Shown here piece after piece: positions 1 to 7,410 of a DNA stretch of 8,054 bases. The first letter of the stretch is position 1, and every line of letters begins with the position of its first letter. The notes under the pieces were generated by a model. It was not told the origin of the DNA. It saw only the letters and a program-made list of their open reading frames with translations, and searched no databases. The DNA comes from JAAYYY01 sp032260445 (GTDB lineage Bacteria; Chloroflexota; Anaerolineae; Promineifilales; Promineifilaceae), in NCBI GenBank assembly GCA_032260445.1, contig JAVVFG010000185.1:1-8054 (forward strand), read 5' to 3'. The translations under genes were made by a program, and so were the position numbers.

Positions 1-659
1 GTCGTGGCCGCAAAGCGGCCGGGGACCTCGCCGTCCAGCGCCGTCTGGCAGCTCGTGCCGGTGAGCGGGTTGGTAATCAAGTAGCCCTCGCCGGGCAGGA
101 AGAGGGCCACAGCCGGGGGCGAGACCAACGGGCAAAAGGTACCGCTAACCGGCCCGGGCATCTCGTCGACCGGCGTGCCAGTGCCGGGATCGGTGGGGAT
201 GGCCGGCACGAGCGGGACGTCAAAAGCGGCGCTCAAGCCGTGCACGCCGACGGTGTAGTGGCCTTCGGCCAGCTCCACGCCGTTAAGCGGAATCGTGATG
301 CCAAAGGGAAGGCCGAGCCGGTCTGGGGGACAATCCGGCGGACCGGGATCGGTTAGCAGGCTGATCTCGAAATTGTTGCCTACCTGCTCGACAGTGATGT
401 CCGCGAGCTGGGCGCAGAGGGTGGGCCAGGTGCCGGCGATGTTGACCAGGATGGCGATGGGGGAGCCGACGCCGATTTCCACGCCAACGTGCTCGACGAT
501 CATCGCCACGCGGTTCTCCATCTCGACGATGGCGACGGATTCTTCGACCATTGGCGTTGGCGCTTCGCCAGAGCTGCTGGTGATAGTTAGCGGGGAGAGG
601 GCGCAGCCGGAGAGGATGACGAGCATGGTTAGGGATAGCACGAGCAGGATGCGTTTCAT
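1..659 (-). CDS. Secreted lipoprotein of unknown function (3' end cut by window edge)
   Basis: Reading minus from the ATG at 659 gives 219 codons without a stop, running off the left edge, so the C-terminus is missing. The N-terminus is a lipoprotein signal: basic MKR, a hydrophobic stretch, then lipobox LSGC with the lipidated cysteine at residue 19. A Ser/Pro-rich linker follows. Residues about 42-149 look like one compact beta-rich domain with a probable disulfide pair (Cys82, Cys110) and a GHYTVGVHG strand near 133-141. A Pro/Thr/Gly linker (150-170) leads to a second region with another pair (Cys176, Cys204). AAGGAG at 670-675 lies 10 bases upstream of the ATG and fixes the start. Seen: signal, lipobox, cysteine spacing. 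Inferred: anchoring on the outer face of the membrane. I recall similar lipoproteins from Chloroflexota but know no function. The gene is divergent from the ABC-F gene. Confidence 0.85.
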   Translation of the reverse strand, partial: MKRILLVLSLTMLVILSGCALSPLTITSSSGEAPTPMVEESVAIVEMENRVAMIVEHVGVEIGVGSPIAILVNIAGTWPTLCAQLADITVEQVGNNFEISLLTDPGPPDCPPDRLGLPFGITIPLNGVELAEGHYTVGVHGLSAAFDVPLVPAIPTDPGTGTPVDEMPGPVSGTFCPLVSPPAVALFLPGEGYLITNPLTGTSCQTALDGEVPGRFAAT

Positions 660-707
660 CGGTTCGGAACTCCTTGCACACGGTGTGTCGCGTTTGAGCG
701 TTACTGC

Positions 708-713
708 TATGTT
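708..713 (+). promoter_or_regulatory. Weak candidate extended -10 for the ABC-F gene
   Basis: TGC-TATGTT (705-713) fits an extended -10 (TGn plus a -10-like hexamer). No convincing -35 hexamer sits 16-18 bases upstream. If real, transcription would start near 720 and the mRNA would carry a leader of about 160 bases made mostly of the 24-base repeat. Low confidence. Confidence 0.25.
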
Positions 714-720
714 ACGCGAT

Positions 721-816
721 GTGGCGCGTAGATGCGCCGGGCATGTGGCGGAGGGGTGGGTCGGACCTGTGGCGCAGGATGGGATCGGTCGAATGGCGGA
801 GGGATGGGCAACATCT
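721..816 (+). repeat. Tandem repeat, four copies with a 24-base period
   Basis: The hexamer GTGGCG (ATGGCG in the last copy) recurs at 721, 745, 769 and 793, exactly 24 bases apart. Copies 2-4 also share a purine-rich GnAGGnnTGGG block just after it, and GATGGG recurs at 778 and 803, with a further weak copy at 828 that is one base out of phase. Because 24 is a multiple of three, the plus frame shared with the downstream ABC-F gene reads an octapeptide repeat of the type WRRxGSxx, without stops. Copies are imperfect, so the array is not recent. It lies between the divergent lipoprotein and ABC-F genes. Confidence 0.75.
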
Positions 817-880
817 TGCGCGTTTGGGATGGGCGGCGCACAATACGGTGCCCTTGGTCCAGTGGGGCGCTGAGGTCGCG

Positions 881-1678
881 ATGGCCCGTGTGTTGATGAA
901 CCTAGTGAAGGTGGGGGCGACGCTCGCCGGGCGGACGATCTTTGACGAGGTCAGTCTGGAGCTGCAGGCAGGGCAGCGCGTGGGGCTTGTGGGGCCGAAT
1001 GGGGCGGGGAAGACGACGCTGCTGCGGCTGATGGCCGGGGAGCTGCCGGCGGACAGCGGTGAGGTCTTTCGTGCGGCGGGGTTGACGTGGGGCCGGCTGC
1101 CGCAGGAGCCGGCGCTGGCGCACGGGCGGACGGTGCTGCAGGAGGCGCTGGCAGCAGATGCGCGGCTGGCGGCGCTGGAGCAGGAGCTGGACGAGGTCGA
1201 GGCACGGATGGCGGATCCGGCCGTGTACGGCAATGCAGGCCGGCTGGATAAGGTGCTGGGGCGGCAGGCGCGGCTGTTGGACGAGTACGAGCGGCTGGAC
1301 GGGCCGCGCTACGAGAGCCGGGTGAAGGTGATGCTGGCGGCGCTTGGCCTCGGCGCGGAGTTGTGGGCGACGCCGGTGGCGGTGCTCAGCGGTGGGCAGA
1401 AGAAGCTGATCTTGCTGGCGCGGTTATTGGTGCAAGCACCATCACTGCTGCTTCTGGACGAGCCGACAAACAATCTGGACATCGCCTCGATTGAGGTGCT
1501 GGAAGCGGCACTAGACGAATTCGAGGGGACGGTGCTGGTTGTCTCTCACGACCGCTATTTTCTGGATCAGGTCGTGGATAAGATCGTCGAGCTGCGCGAC
1601 GGCCGGCTGGCAGAATACACGGGAGGCTATACCGACTATCTGGTGGAGGCCGGGCTGGCAGCCAATCTCGCAGCATAA
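881..1678 (+). CDS. Single-domain ABC-F family ATPase (265 aa)
   Basis: Soluble ATP-binding cassette protein of the ABC-F type, a family that usually acts on ribosomes and not in transport. From the ATG at 881: Walker A GPNGAGKTT (residues 38-46), Q-loop Gln75, a charged helical insertion at about 92-150 that matches the arm of the first ABC-F domain, signature LSGGQKK (169-175), Walker B LLLLDEPTNNLD (189-200), and the ABC-F hallmark SHDRYFLD (222-229), ending with a GGYTDY segment. Normal ABC-F proteins have two such domains joined by a linker and run to about 500-650 residues; here there is one, closed by a terminator right after the stop. The start is chosen because homology begins here; GAGG at 872-875 is a weak ribosome site, and Met6 (ATG at 896) is an alternative. 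An upstream in-frame ATG at 719 would add 54 repeat-derived residues but has no ribosome site. The protein would have to dimerise to close two ATP sites. Confidence 0.88.
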   Translation: MARVLMNLVKVGATLAGRTIFDEVSLELQAGQRVGLVGPNGAGKTTLLRLMAGELPADSGEVFRAAGLTWGRLPQEPALAHGRTVLQEALAADARLAALEQELDEVEARMADPAVYGNAGRLDKVLGRQARLLDEYERLDGPRYESRVKVMLAALGLGAELWATPVAVLSGGQKKLILLARLLVQAPSLLLLDEPTNNLDIASIEVLEAALDEFEGTVLVVSHDRYFLDQVVDKIVELRDGRLAEYTGGYTDYLVEAGLAANLAA

Positions 1679-1679
1679 A

Positions 1680-1710
1680 AAAACGGGGTCTTAAGCCAAG
1701 ACCCCGTTTT
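1680..1710. terminator. Bidirectional rho-independent terminator
   Basis: A perfect 13-bp stem (1680-1692 with 1698-1710; core ACGGGGTCTT/AAGACCCCGT) closes a 5-base loop, AAGCC. On the plus strand the stem runs into TTTTCTTT; on the minus strand it ends in a run of seven T. It begins two bases after the ABC-F stop and lies 18 bases beyond the stop of the minus-strand LysM gene, so it ends transcription of both convergent genes. Confidence 0.93.
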
Positions 1711-1727
1711 CTTTGGGACTCTGGAAG

Positions 1728-2696
1728 CTAGTTCCAGATGGGCAGGTTGACAATGGCCGTGCTCAGCGTCAGGTAGGGGGCGCTGACCCAGCCGACGGTA
1801 CCGCCGGGGAGGGTGAGACGCACCCAAGTGGCATCGCTATTACGGTGACTGACCGGCACGGTCATGCCCTGGGAGAGGGCGAGGATGACGGGGTAGTTGG
1901 TACCTGGCCCGGTGCGCAGGTTGAGGCCATAGGTGGCGACGATGCCGGTGGCGCCACCGGCAGGCGGCGGGATCTGGACGGAGCCACTGACCACAGGCAG
2001 GGTGGAGAAGACGGTGCTGCTGCTGATGTAGGCGCTGCCGACCCAGCCTTCCACGCCGCTGGCGAGCCTGACTTTGAGCCAGCCGCCGTAAGTATCCCGG
2101 CCGAGCAGGGTGACCTGCGTGCCGTTGCCAATCACGATGATCCGTTCGTAGGTCATGCCCGGGCCAGAACGCACGTTGAGATAGTAGACGCCGGAGACGG
2201 TGCCGACGGCGTTCGCTGGCGGCGTGGTGCTGCCGCCGGGAATGCACAGGCTCTGCCCGCTGTAGATGTGGTTGGCGTTGGCCAGGTTGTTGGCACTGGC
2301 GATAGCCGTCCAGCTCACATTGTACCGGCGACCGATGGCGGCAAGGGTCTCGCCCGGCTGGACAACGTGGGTGGCGATGCAGGTCGGGGCCGGTGGCGGC
2401 GTTGCGCCGGCCGGCGGAATGCAGAGGGCCTGCCCGCTGTAGATGCGGTTGGCGTTGCTAAGGTTGTTGGCCTGGGCGATCGCCGTCCAGCTAACGCCGT
2501 ACTGGCGGCCAATACTGGCGAGGGTTTCGCCGGCGCGCACAACGTGCGTCGCCTGGCAGGTCTGCGCCGCGGCGGGGGCGGCGGCGAGCGGCGCTGCTGC
2601 CAGCAAGAGCCCGGCGAGGAGGGCCAGGGCCATTGCCAGCGATAAGAGCCGCGCTGTCCCCCCAAGGACAGAAGTGGATAAGTATTTAGCAGCCAT
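1728..2696 (-). CDS. Secreted LysM-LysM-SH3b-SH3b protein
   Basis: 322-residue exported protein likely to bind cell-wall glycan. Residues 1-45 form a long Sec signal peptide with an Ala/Leu-rich core and a probable cleavage after AAAQ. Two LysM repeats follow (about 50-94 and 109-153), each with the pattern VV-x-x-GETL-x-x-IG and a YSGQxLCIP end. Each is framed by a cysteine pair with identical spacing (Cys47/Cys92, Cys106/Cys151), suggesting one disulfide per LysM. Then come two bacterial SH3 domains (about 162-222 and 245-312) with LNVRSGPG and LNLRTGPG motifs and GWV near their ends. No catalytic domain (amidase, NlpC/P60, transglycosylase) is present, so it is probably an adhesive or scaffold protein and not a hydrolase. 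AAGGAG at 2702-2707 sits five bases before the ATG. The gene is monocistronic, with a terminator behind it. Confidence 0.92.
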   Translation of the reverse strand: MAAKYLSTSVLGGTARLLSLAMALALLAGLLLAAAPLAAAPAAAQTCQATHVVRAGETLASIGRQYGVSWTAIAQANNLSNANRIYSGQALCIPPAGATPPPAPTCIATHVVQPGETLAAIGRRYNVSWTAIASANNLANANHIYSGQSLCIPGGSTTPPANAVGTVSGVYYLNVRSGPGMTYERIIVIGNGTQVTLLGRDTYGGWLKVRLASGVEGWVGSAYISSSTVFSTLPVVSGSVQIPPPAGGATGIVATYGLNLRTGPGTNYPVILALSQGMTVPVSHRNSDATWVRLTLPGGTVGWVSAPYLTLSTAIVNLPIWN

Positions 2697-2709
2697 CTTT
2701 ACTCCTTAC

Positions 2710-2747
2710 ACGATTGAATTGTTCTGACGCGACGGTCCATCAATCGT
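2710..2747. promoter_or_regulatory. 8-bp inverted repeat between -10 and start of the LysM gene
   Basis: ACGATTGA (2710-2717) and TCAATCGT (2740-2747) are perfect inverted repeats 22 bases apart. They lie just downstream of the TATAAT box and upstream of the ribosome site of the minus-strand LysM gene. The outer arm falls about where transcription should start, so an operator reads better than an mRNA hairpin. No regulator is identifiable. Confidence 0.35.
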
Positions 2748-2748
2748 C

Positions 2749-2754
2749 ATTATA
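2749..2754 (-). promoter_or_regulatory. Candidate -10 box of the LysM gene
   Basis: The minus strand reads a perfect TATAAT here, 52 bases ahead of the LysM start codon. No good -35 hexamer is seen 16-18 bases further upstream, where the sequence is GC-rich, so this promoter is weak, activator-dependent or misidentified. Confidence 0.45.
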
Positions 2755-2974
2755 AAGGATCAACGTCTGTCGCCGGCTAAATGTTCCCGTCCAGGGATTT
2801 CTGCTCCCCGGACGCCGTGCTGGGCATACTGCCGGGTAGCACGGCAGGCAGCGACGCCGCGATCGTCCTTTCACGCTATCATGAATGATAAGGGGGTTGG
2901 CGCGCAGCGGCGCCGGGCGATTGGCGGAATGTGTCTCCGACTTTTGGCTGAACCTGAGGTTGCTGGGGCGATGG
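2755..2974. other. Gene-free spacer with short palindromes
   Basis: No supported gene lies in this part of the 320-base gap between the LysM start and the purH stop. It holds two small inverted repeats: GCCGTGCT/AGCACGGC (2814-2821 with 2838-2845, 16-base loop), and TATCAT-GA-ATGATA (2877-2890), a compact dyad of operator size. A 35-codon reading frame at 2781-2888 has no ribosome-binding site. I can assign no function to the stretch. Confidence 0.5.
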
Positions 2975-3007
2975 GGACCTGATAGGCCTTCAATACCTGT
3001 CAGGTCC
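2975..3007 (-). terminator. Hairpin after purH (terminator-like, no T-tract)
   Basis: GGACCTGATAGG (2975-2986) pairs with CCTGTCAGGTCC (2996-3007) to give a 12-bp stem with one T-G pair (on the plus-strand reading) and a 9-base loop. It starts 10 bases after the purH stop on the minus strand. No T-run follows, so it may act as a 3'-end stabiliser or be a dispersed palindromic repeat. It resembles the hairpin at 7010-7043 in sequence. Confidence 0.5.
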
Positions 3008-3017
3008 TTGTAGGTGT

Positions 3018-4583
<1,566 letters not shown>

Positions 4584-4622
4584 GGGTCTCCTTCATCGTT
4601 GCTGTGGATAAATCCGCCCGCC

Positions 4623-4651
4623 ATTGTAGCGGCAGTTGGCGCTGGCTTCAA
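4623..4651 (-). promoter_or_regulatory. purH promoter (sigma-70 type)
   Basis: The minus strand reads TTGAAG (4646-4651), a 17-base spacer, then TACAAT (4623-4628), a good match to TTGACA/TATAAT. The start of transcription would be near 4616, giving a leader of about 33 bases. No PurR-like box or riboswitch is evident in that leader. Confidence 0.6.
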
Positions 4652-4660
4652 TCGGGTGGG

Positions 4661-4690
4661 TAGACGGCGACCGTCATTTGCGCGTACAAT
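4661..4690 (+). promoter_or_regulatory. Candidate promoter of the GyrI-like gene
   Basis: TAGACG (4661-4666), an 18-base spacer and TACAAT (4685-4690) precede the GyrI-like start by 30 bases. The -35 is a moderate match. It stands back to back with the purH promoter, whose -35 ends nine bases away. Confidence 0.5.
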
Positions 4691-4720
4691 GGCAGGGAGA
4701 AGCACAAGAAAGGAGCCGAC

Positions 4721-5191
4721 ATGACGTACCAAATAGAACTACGGCAGCTCGAGGCGCATCCGACGGTCACCATTCGCGAGCAGGTGGCGCGCGACAAGCT
4801 TGGGGAGGTTCTGCCGCAACGGATCACGGAGATCGAGGCCTTCATTGCCGGCCGGCGCGGGCAGGGGGTAGGGGCGCCGTTTGCTCGTTTTCACAACTAT
4901 GGTGAGGTTGAGCGGACTGACGTCGATCTGGAGATCGGCGTGCCGACGAGCGAAGTCGTCGATTGTCCCGCCGAGAGTGCGTATACGGCGGGCAGTCTTC
5001 CAGGGGGCACAGCGGCAACCTTGCGTTATGACGGCCCGTATGAAGCGATCGAGCAGGCGTACGAGCAGCTCCAAGCCTGGATCCGCGAGCGCGAGTACGA
5101 GTCAGCGGGGGCTCCGTGGGAATCCTACCGCGGCGATCTGGAGAGCGATGCGTGGGAGGTAGAGCTCGTCTGGCCCTTGACGGAGATCTGA
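4721..5191 (+). CDS. Stand-alone GyrI-like / AraC effector-binding domain protein
   Basis: 156-residue soluble protein of the GyrI-like small-molecule-binding fold. Seen: VGAPFARFHNYG (50-61), DLEIGVP (69-75), then a GGTAATLRYDGPYE block with a helix of the EQAYEQLQAWI type, and the closing WEVELVWPL. This order is the normal layout of the family, in which a two-fold repeat forms a groove for aromatic or cationic ligands. No helix-turn-helix is attached, so it is not itself a transcription factor. Family members include domains sensing drugs in BmrR/AraC-type regulators, the gyrase inhibitor SbmC and cyclopropanoid hydrolases; which activity applies cannot be told from the sequence. AAGGAG at 4710-4715 is five bases before the ATG. 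It is divergent from purH and has no plus-strand partner within 170 bases. Confidence 0.88.
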   Translation: MTYQIELRQLEAHPTVTIREQVARDKLGEVLPQRITEIEAFIAGRRGQGVGAPFARFHNYGEVERTDVDLEIGVPTSEVVDCPAESAYTAGSLPGGTAATLRYDGPYEAIEQAYEQLQAWIREREYESAGAPWESYRGDLESDAWEVELVWPLTEI

Positions 5192-5370
5192 ACGTAAGCT
5201 GCGGCCCGGCCGAGGCGGGGCTCATCGTACTTGAGCGGGTGGGGAGCGCCAGCGATTAACTGCAATCCGACAAAAGTCGTGGAAGCCGGCGGGCTATCCT
5301 CCTATCTTAATCCTGTACACGAACTCTGCTCTCCGCCGCTGGCGCCGGGCAGGCAACAGGAGTGAAAGCG

Positions 5371-5733
5371 ATGGACAACGCCACGGCACGACGGTGCAGG
5401 AGACTGCTGGAGCAGGCAACGGTCGTCCTGCCGCAGCAAGGGGACAGCGGCGTGATCGTGCGCCGCGGGATGCGTTTTGCCAGCCGCGAGGGCAGCGAGG
5501 TGGGGCGTGTAGCTGCCGTGCTGGTCGAGGATGACCCGCCGCGCGCCGTCGCCCTCCTTCTCGACCGCCTGCCGGCTTACCGGGATTATCTGTGCGTGCC
5601 GCTGGAGCTCGTGGCGAGCGTGGCGGGGGAGACGGTAAGTCTGGTGCTAAACAGCGAGGAATTTGCCTCTCTGCCACGCTGGCGCGATCCGGCCGGGAGC
5701 AGCCCACAATCAGCAAAGGAGGAACCGACCTGA
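5371..5733 (+). CDS. PRC-barrel-like small protein (120 aa)
   Basis: Soluble protein with no signal peptide or membrane helix. Residues about 28-102 show the PRC-barrel/DUF2171-like pattern: VIVRRGMRF, an acidic turn, EVGRVAAV, a variable loop, YLCVPLELVASV, VSLVLNSEEFASLP. Such domains are small beta-barrels known from ribosome maturation factor RimM and photosynthetic reaction-centre subunit H, and many free-standing copies are uncharacterised. The N-terminal 27 residues are basic; the C-terminal tail (103-120) is Ser/Glu/Pro-rich. AGGAG at 5358-5362 is 8 bases before ATG 5371, preferred over a GTG at 5362 that would overlap the ribosome site. The stop TGA (5731-5733) shares one base with the next ATG, so the two proteins are probably translationally coupled. 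The fold call is by pattern and moderate. Confidence 0.7.
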   Translation: MDNATARRCRRLLEQATVVLPQQGDSGVIVRRGMRFASREGSEVGRVAAVLVEDDPPRAVALLLDRLPAYRDYLCVPLELVASVAGETVSLVLNSEEFASLPRWRDPAGSSPQSAKEEPT

Positions 5734-6986
5734 TGTTAAACCCTTACTTCCTAATGGTCATTCTGTATCTCTCAATGGCTGTGCTTCTGGCCCTGGACAA
5801 CGCCCTCGGCCTGTTCAGTATCGTGCCTGCCTTTCAAGGGATTCGCTGGCTGCGCATCCACTTCATCACCCTGGGCACCCTCACGGAAGCGGCCTTCTGG
5901 CTATTGCCGGCACTGGTGGCGGCGCGGCAACAGAAAGCGCCGCCAGCGACGCGCTGGGATATCTGGCTGACGCTGAACGGCGGGATCATCACGCTGCTGA
6001 TCGGCATCCCACTGATGAATTCGGCGCTGATCATCACCGGCGGCACGCTGGTCTTTATCGCCGTGATGCTGCTCATTGGGCAATTGGCCAAGATGGGCGA
6101 TAAAGCGTTGCCGCTGAAGCCGACAGCCGGGCTGCCTTTCTACGTCGCCGGCCTCAGCTACCTGCTTCTCGGGATTATCGTCGGGACGGGACTGTGGCAG
6201 GGGTGGGGCCAGGCGCTGCGTATAAAGGTGCCGATTGAGGTGCACATCCACGCCAATAGTTGGGGGTTCATGTCGCTGGTATTTGCTGGGCTGCTGGTCG
6301 ATGCGTATCGTGGCTTCAGCGGGCGCGACTTTGCCTGGCCGCGCTCGATCCCGGCGGTGTTCTGGCTGATGACCTTTGGCGCGCTCGGGCTGGTGCTGGG
6401 GCCGTGGACCGGCTCGAACTGGTTTTCGGTGCCGGGGCTGCTGCTGCACACGACGGCGACGGTCTTGCTGCTGCTGAATGTGATCAAGCCGTTAGTCGGC
6501 GAGCGCTGGTCTGTGGGGATGTGGCACCTGGTAAGCTCTTATTTCTGGTTCTTTGCGCCGGTGTTGGTAGCGCCGCTGATCATCGCGCGCGTGCCAGGCT
6601 TCCCCGGCGCAGGTATCGAACAGAATGCGCCACAGGCGCTGGTCTATGGCTGGATCCTGCAATTCAGCTACGCGATCCTACCCACCTATTTCGCGCGCAT
6701 CTTTCTGCGCGAGACGTCGCCGAGCCTTGGCGGTAGCTGGTTCAGCCTGATCGTGACGCACATCGCCGGCTTCGTCTTCTGGGCAAGCATCTTCCTGCTC
6801 GACTACCAAGCGATCCTGCAGGGGGTGGCTTATACACTGTGGTTCCTGGCGATGCTGCCGGTGGTCTACCAGCTGTGGCAGATCTTCCGCGAGGGGATGG
6901 CGACACACCCAGCGGTGAATGAGATGGCCGTGCCTGTGTCTGCTACGCGCGAGCGTATGGCCGAGGAGGCGCGGACGGGCGACTAA
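5733..6986 (+). CDS. 12-helix membrane protein, heme-copper oxidase subunit I / NnrS-like
   Basis: 417-residue integral membrane protein with about twelve hydrophobic helices (about 5-28, 40-63, 77-98, 99-117, 134-155, 170-192, 206-225, 231-251, 263-286, 302-325, 336-357, 360-385), the count typical of oxidase subunit I and NnrS-type heme/copper proteins. Histidines near or inside helices are possible metal ligands: His43 in helix 2 (RIHFITLG), His171 and His173 at the start of helix 6 (EVHIHANSWGF), His239, His265 and His343. The HH pair and late HxH pair of genuine oxidases are absent, so oxygen reduction with a CuB site is unlikely; nitric-oxide handling, heme or copper binding, or electron transfer are options. 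The start at 5733 is set by AAAGGAGG (5715-5722) and by the overlap with the PRC-barrel stop. The C-terminal about 30 residues are polar. Family assignment is by helix and histidine pattern only. Confidence 0.75.
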   Translation: MLNPYFLMVILYLSMAVLLALDNALGLFSIVPAFQGIRWLRIHFITLGTLTEAAFWLLPALVAARQQKAPPATRWDIWLTLNGGIITLLIGIPLMNSALIITGGTLVFIAVMLLIGQLAKMGDKALPLKPTAGLPFYVAGLSYLLLGIIVGTGLWQGWGQALRIKVPIEVHIHANSWGFMSLVFAGLLVDAYRGFSGRDFAWPRSIPAVFWLMTFGALGLVLGPWTGSNWFSVPGLLLHTTATVLLLLNVIKPLVGERWSVGMWHLVSSYFWFFAPVLVAPLIIARVPGFPGAGIEQNAPQALVYGWILQFSYAILPTYFARIFLRETSPSLGGSWFSLIVTHIAGFVFWASIFLLDYQAILQGVAYTLWFLAMLPVVYQLWQIFREGMATHPAVNEMAVPVSATRERMAEEARTGD

Positions 6987-7009
6987 TCACTTGGCGATGG
7001 CTACCGGGT

Positions 7010-7043
7010 AGACGTGACAGATTTCCAAAAACCTGTCACGTCT
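7010..7043 (+). terminator. Hairpin between the 12-helix gene and the cupin gene
   Basis: AGACGTGACAG (7010-7020) and CTGTCACGTCT (7033-7043) form a perfect 11-bp stem around a 12-base loop, 23 bases after the upstream stop. No strong T-tract follows, so it may stabilise or partly terminate the upstream message. It resembles the hairpin after purH. It also argues against a GTG start for the cupin at 7014, which would be inside the stem. Confidence 0.5.
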
Positions 7044-7064
7044 CATCATAGAAGGAGATTCGGA

Positions 7065-7385
7065 ATGGAGATGACGATCATTGACGATACGATGGGGGCG
7101 GCGCAGTTTGCAGCGGATAGACCGGTGCCGAGCACGGTCTTTGAGAATGCGCGAACGAAGGTGGTAGTAGGCGCGGTGCACGCTGGGCAGCGAATCCCGA
7201 GCCACCCAGAGGCGCTGGCGGTGTACTACTTTCTGCAGGGAGAGGGATGGATGACGGTGAACGGCGAGCGGGCGGCGGTGCGGCCGGGGATGACCGTCGT
7301 CACGCCGGAAGGCAGCCTGCGCGGTATGGAAGCCGAGAGCGATATTGCCTTCCTCGCGGTGCGCGTCGCGCCACTGGACCCGTAG
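7065..7385 (+). CDS. Small cupin-domain protein with incomplete metal site
   Basis: 106-residue single-domain cupin (double-stranded beta-helix), soluble. The fold shows as VVVGAVHAGQRIPSH (33-47), YYFLQGEGWMTVNGE (54-68), VRPGMTVVTPEG (72-83) and the closing AFLAVRV strand. Cupin motif 1 normally supplies two histidines and a glutamate; here only His47 is in place, followed by Pro48-Glu49. The histidine of motif 2 is replaced around Thr80-Pro81. Metal binding is therefore doubtful, or uses His47/Glu49 with other residues; a sensor or sugar/small-ligand binding role is as likely as an enzyme. AAGGAG at 7052-7057 sits seven bases before ATG 7065, fixing the start. It lies after the 12-helix gene and 25 bases before the DUF3054 gene, so it may share a transcript with both. 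Confidence 0.85.
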   Translation: MEMTIIDDTMGAAQFAADRPVPSTVFENARTKVVVGAVHAGQRIPSHPEALAVYYFLQGEGWMTVNGERAAVRPGMTVVTPEGSLRGMEAESDIAFLAVRVAPLDP

Positions 7386-7410
7386 CGAATTCTGCGATAC
7401 GCTCACGGGC

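Noticed and set aside
295..873. Long plus-strand reading frame of 192 codons
   Set aside because: It runs antisense to the lipoprotein gene, whose minus frame has a lipobox and a good ribosome site, and then crosses the repeat array. Its translation has no recognisable domain.
719..880. N-terminal extension of the ABC-F protein from ATG 719
   Set aside because: No ribosome site precedes 719 and the residues come from the tandem repeat; family similarity begins at 881. Kept as an open question in the findings.
1713..2645. 310-codon plus-strand frame with internal repeats
   Set aside because: It is the antisense shadow of the duplicated LysM and SH3b domains; its repeats mirror theirs, and it starts next to the terminator without a ribosome site.
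2781..2888. 35-codon plus-strand frame in the gap between the LysM gene and purH
   Set aside because: No ribosome-binding site, no recognisable features, and it contains the inverted repeat at 2814-2845.
5592..5732. Upstream start for the 12-helix protein
   Set aside because: The extra 47 residues overlap the PRC-barrel gene out of frame and are hydrophilic and Gly/Arg-rich; AAAGGAGG and the TGATG overlap point to 5733.
7014..7064. GTG start for the cupin at 7014
   Set aside because: It lies within the 7010-7043 hairpin and lacks a ribosome site; AAGGAG at 7052-7057 supports ATG 7065.
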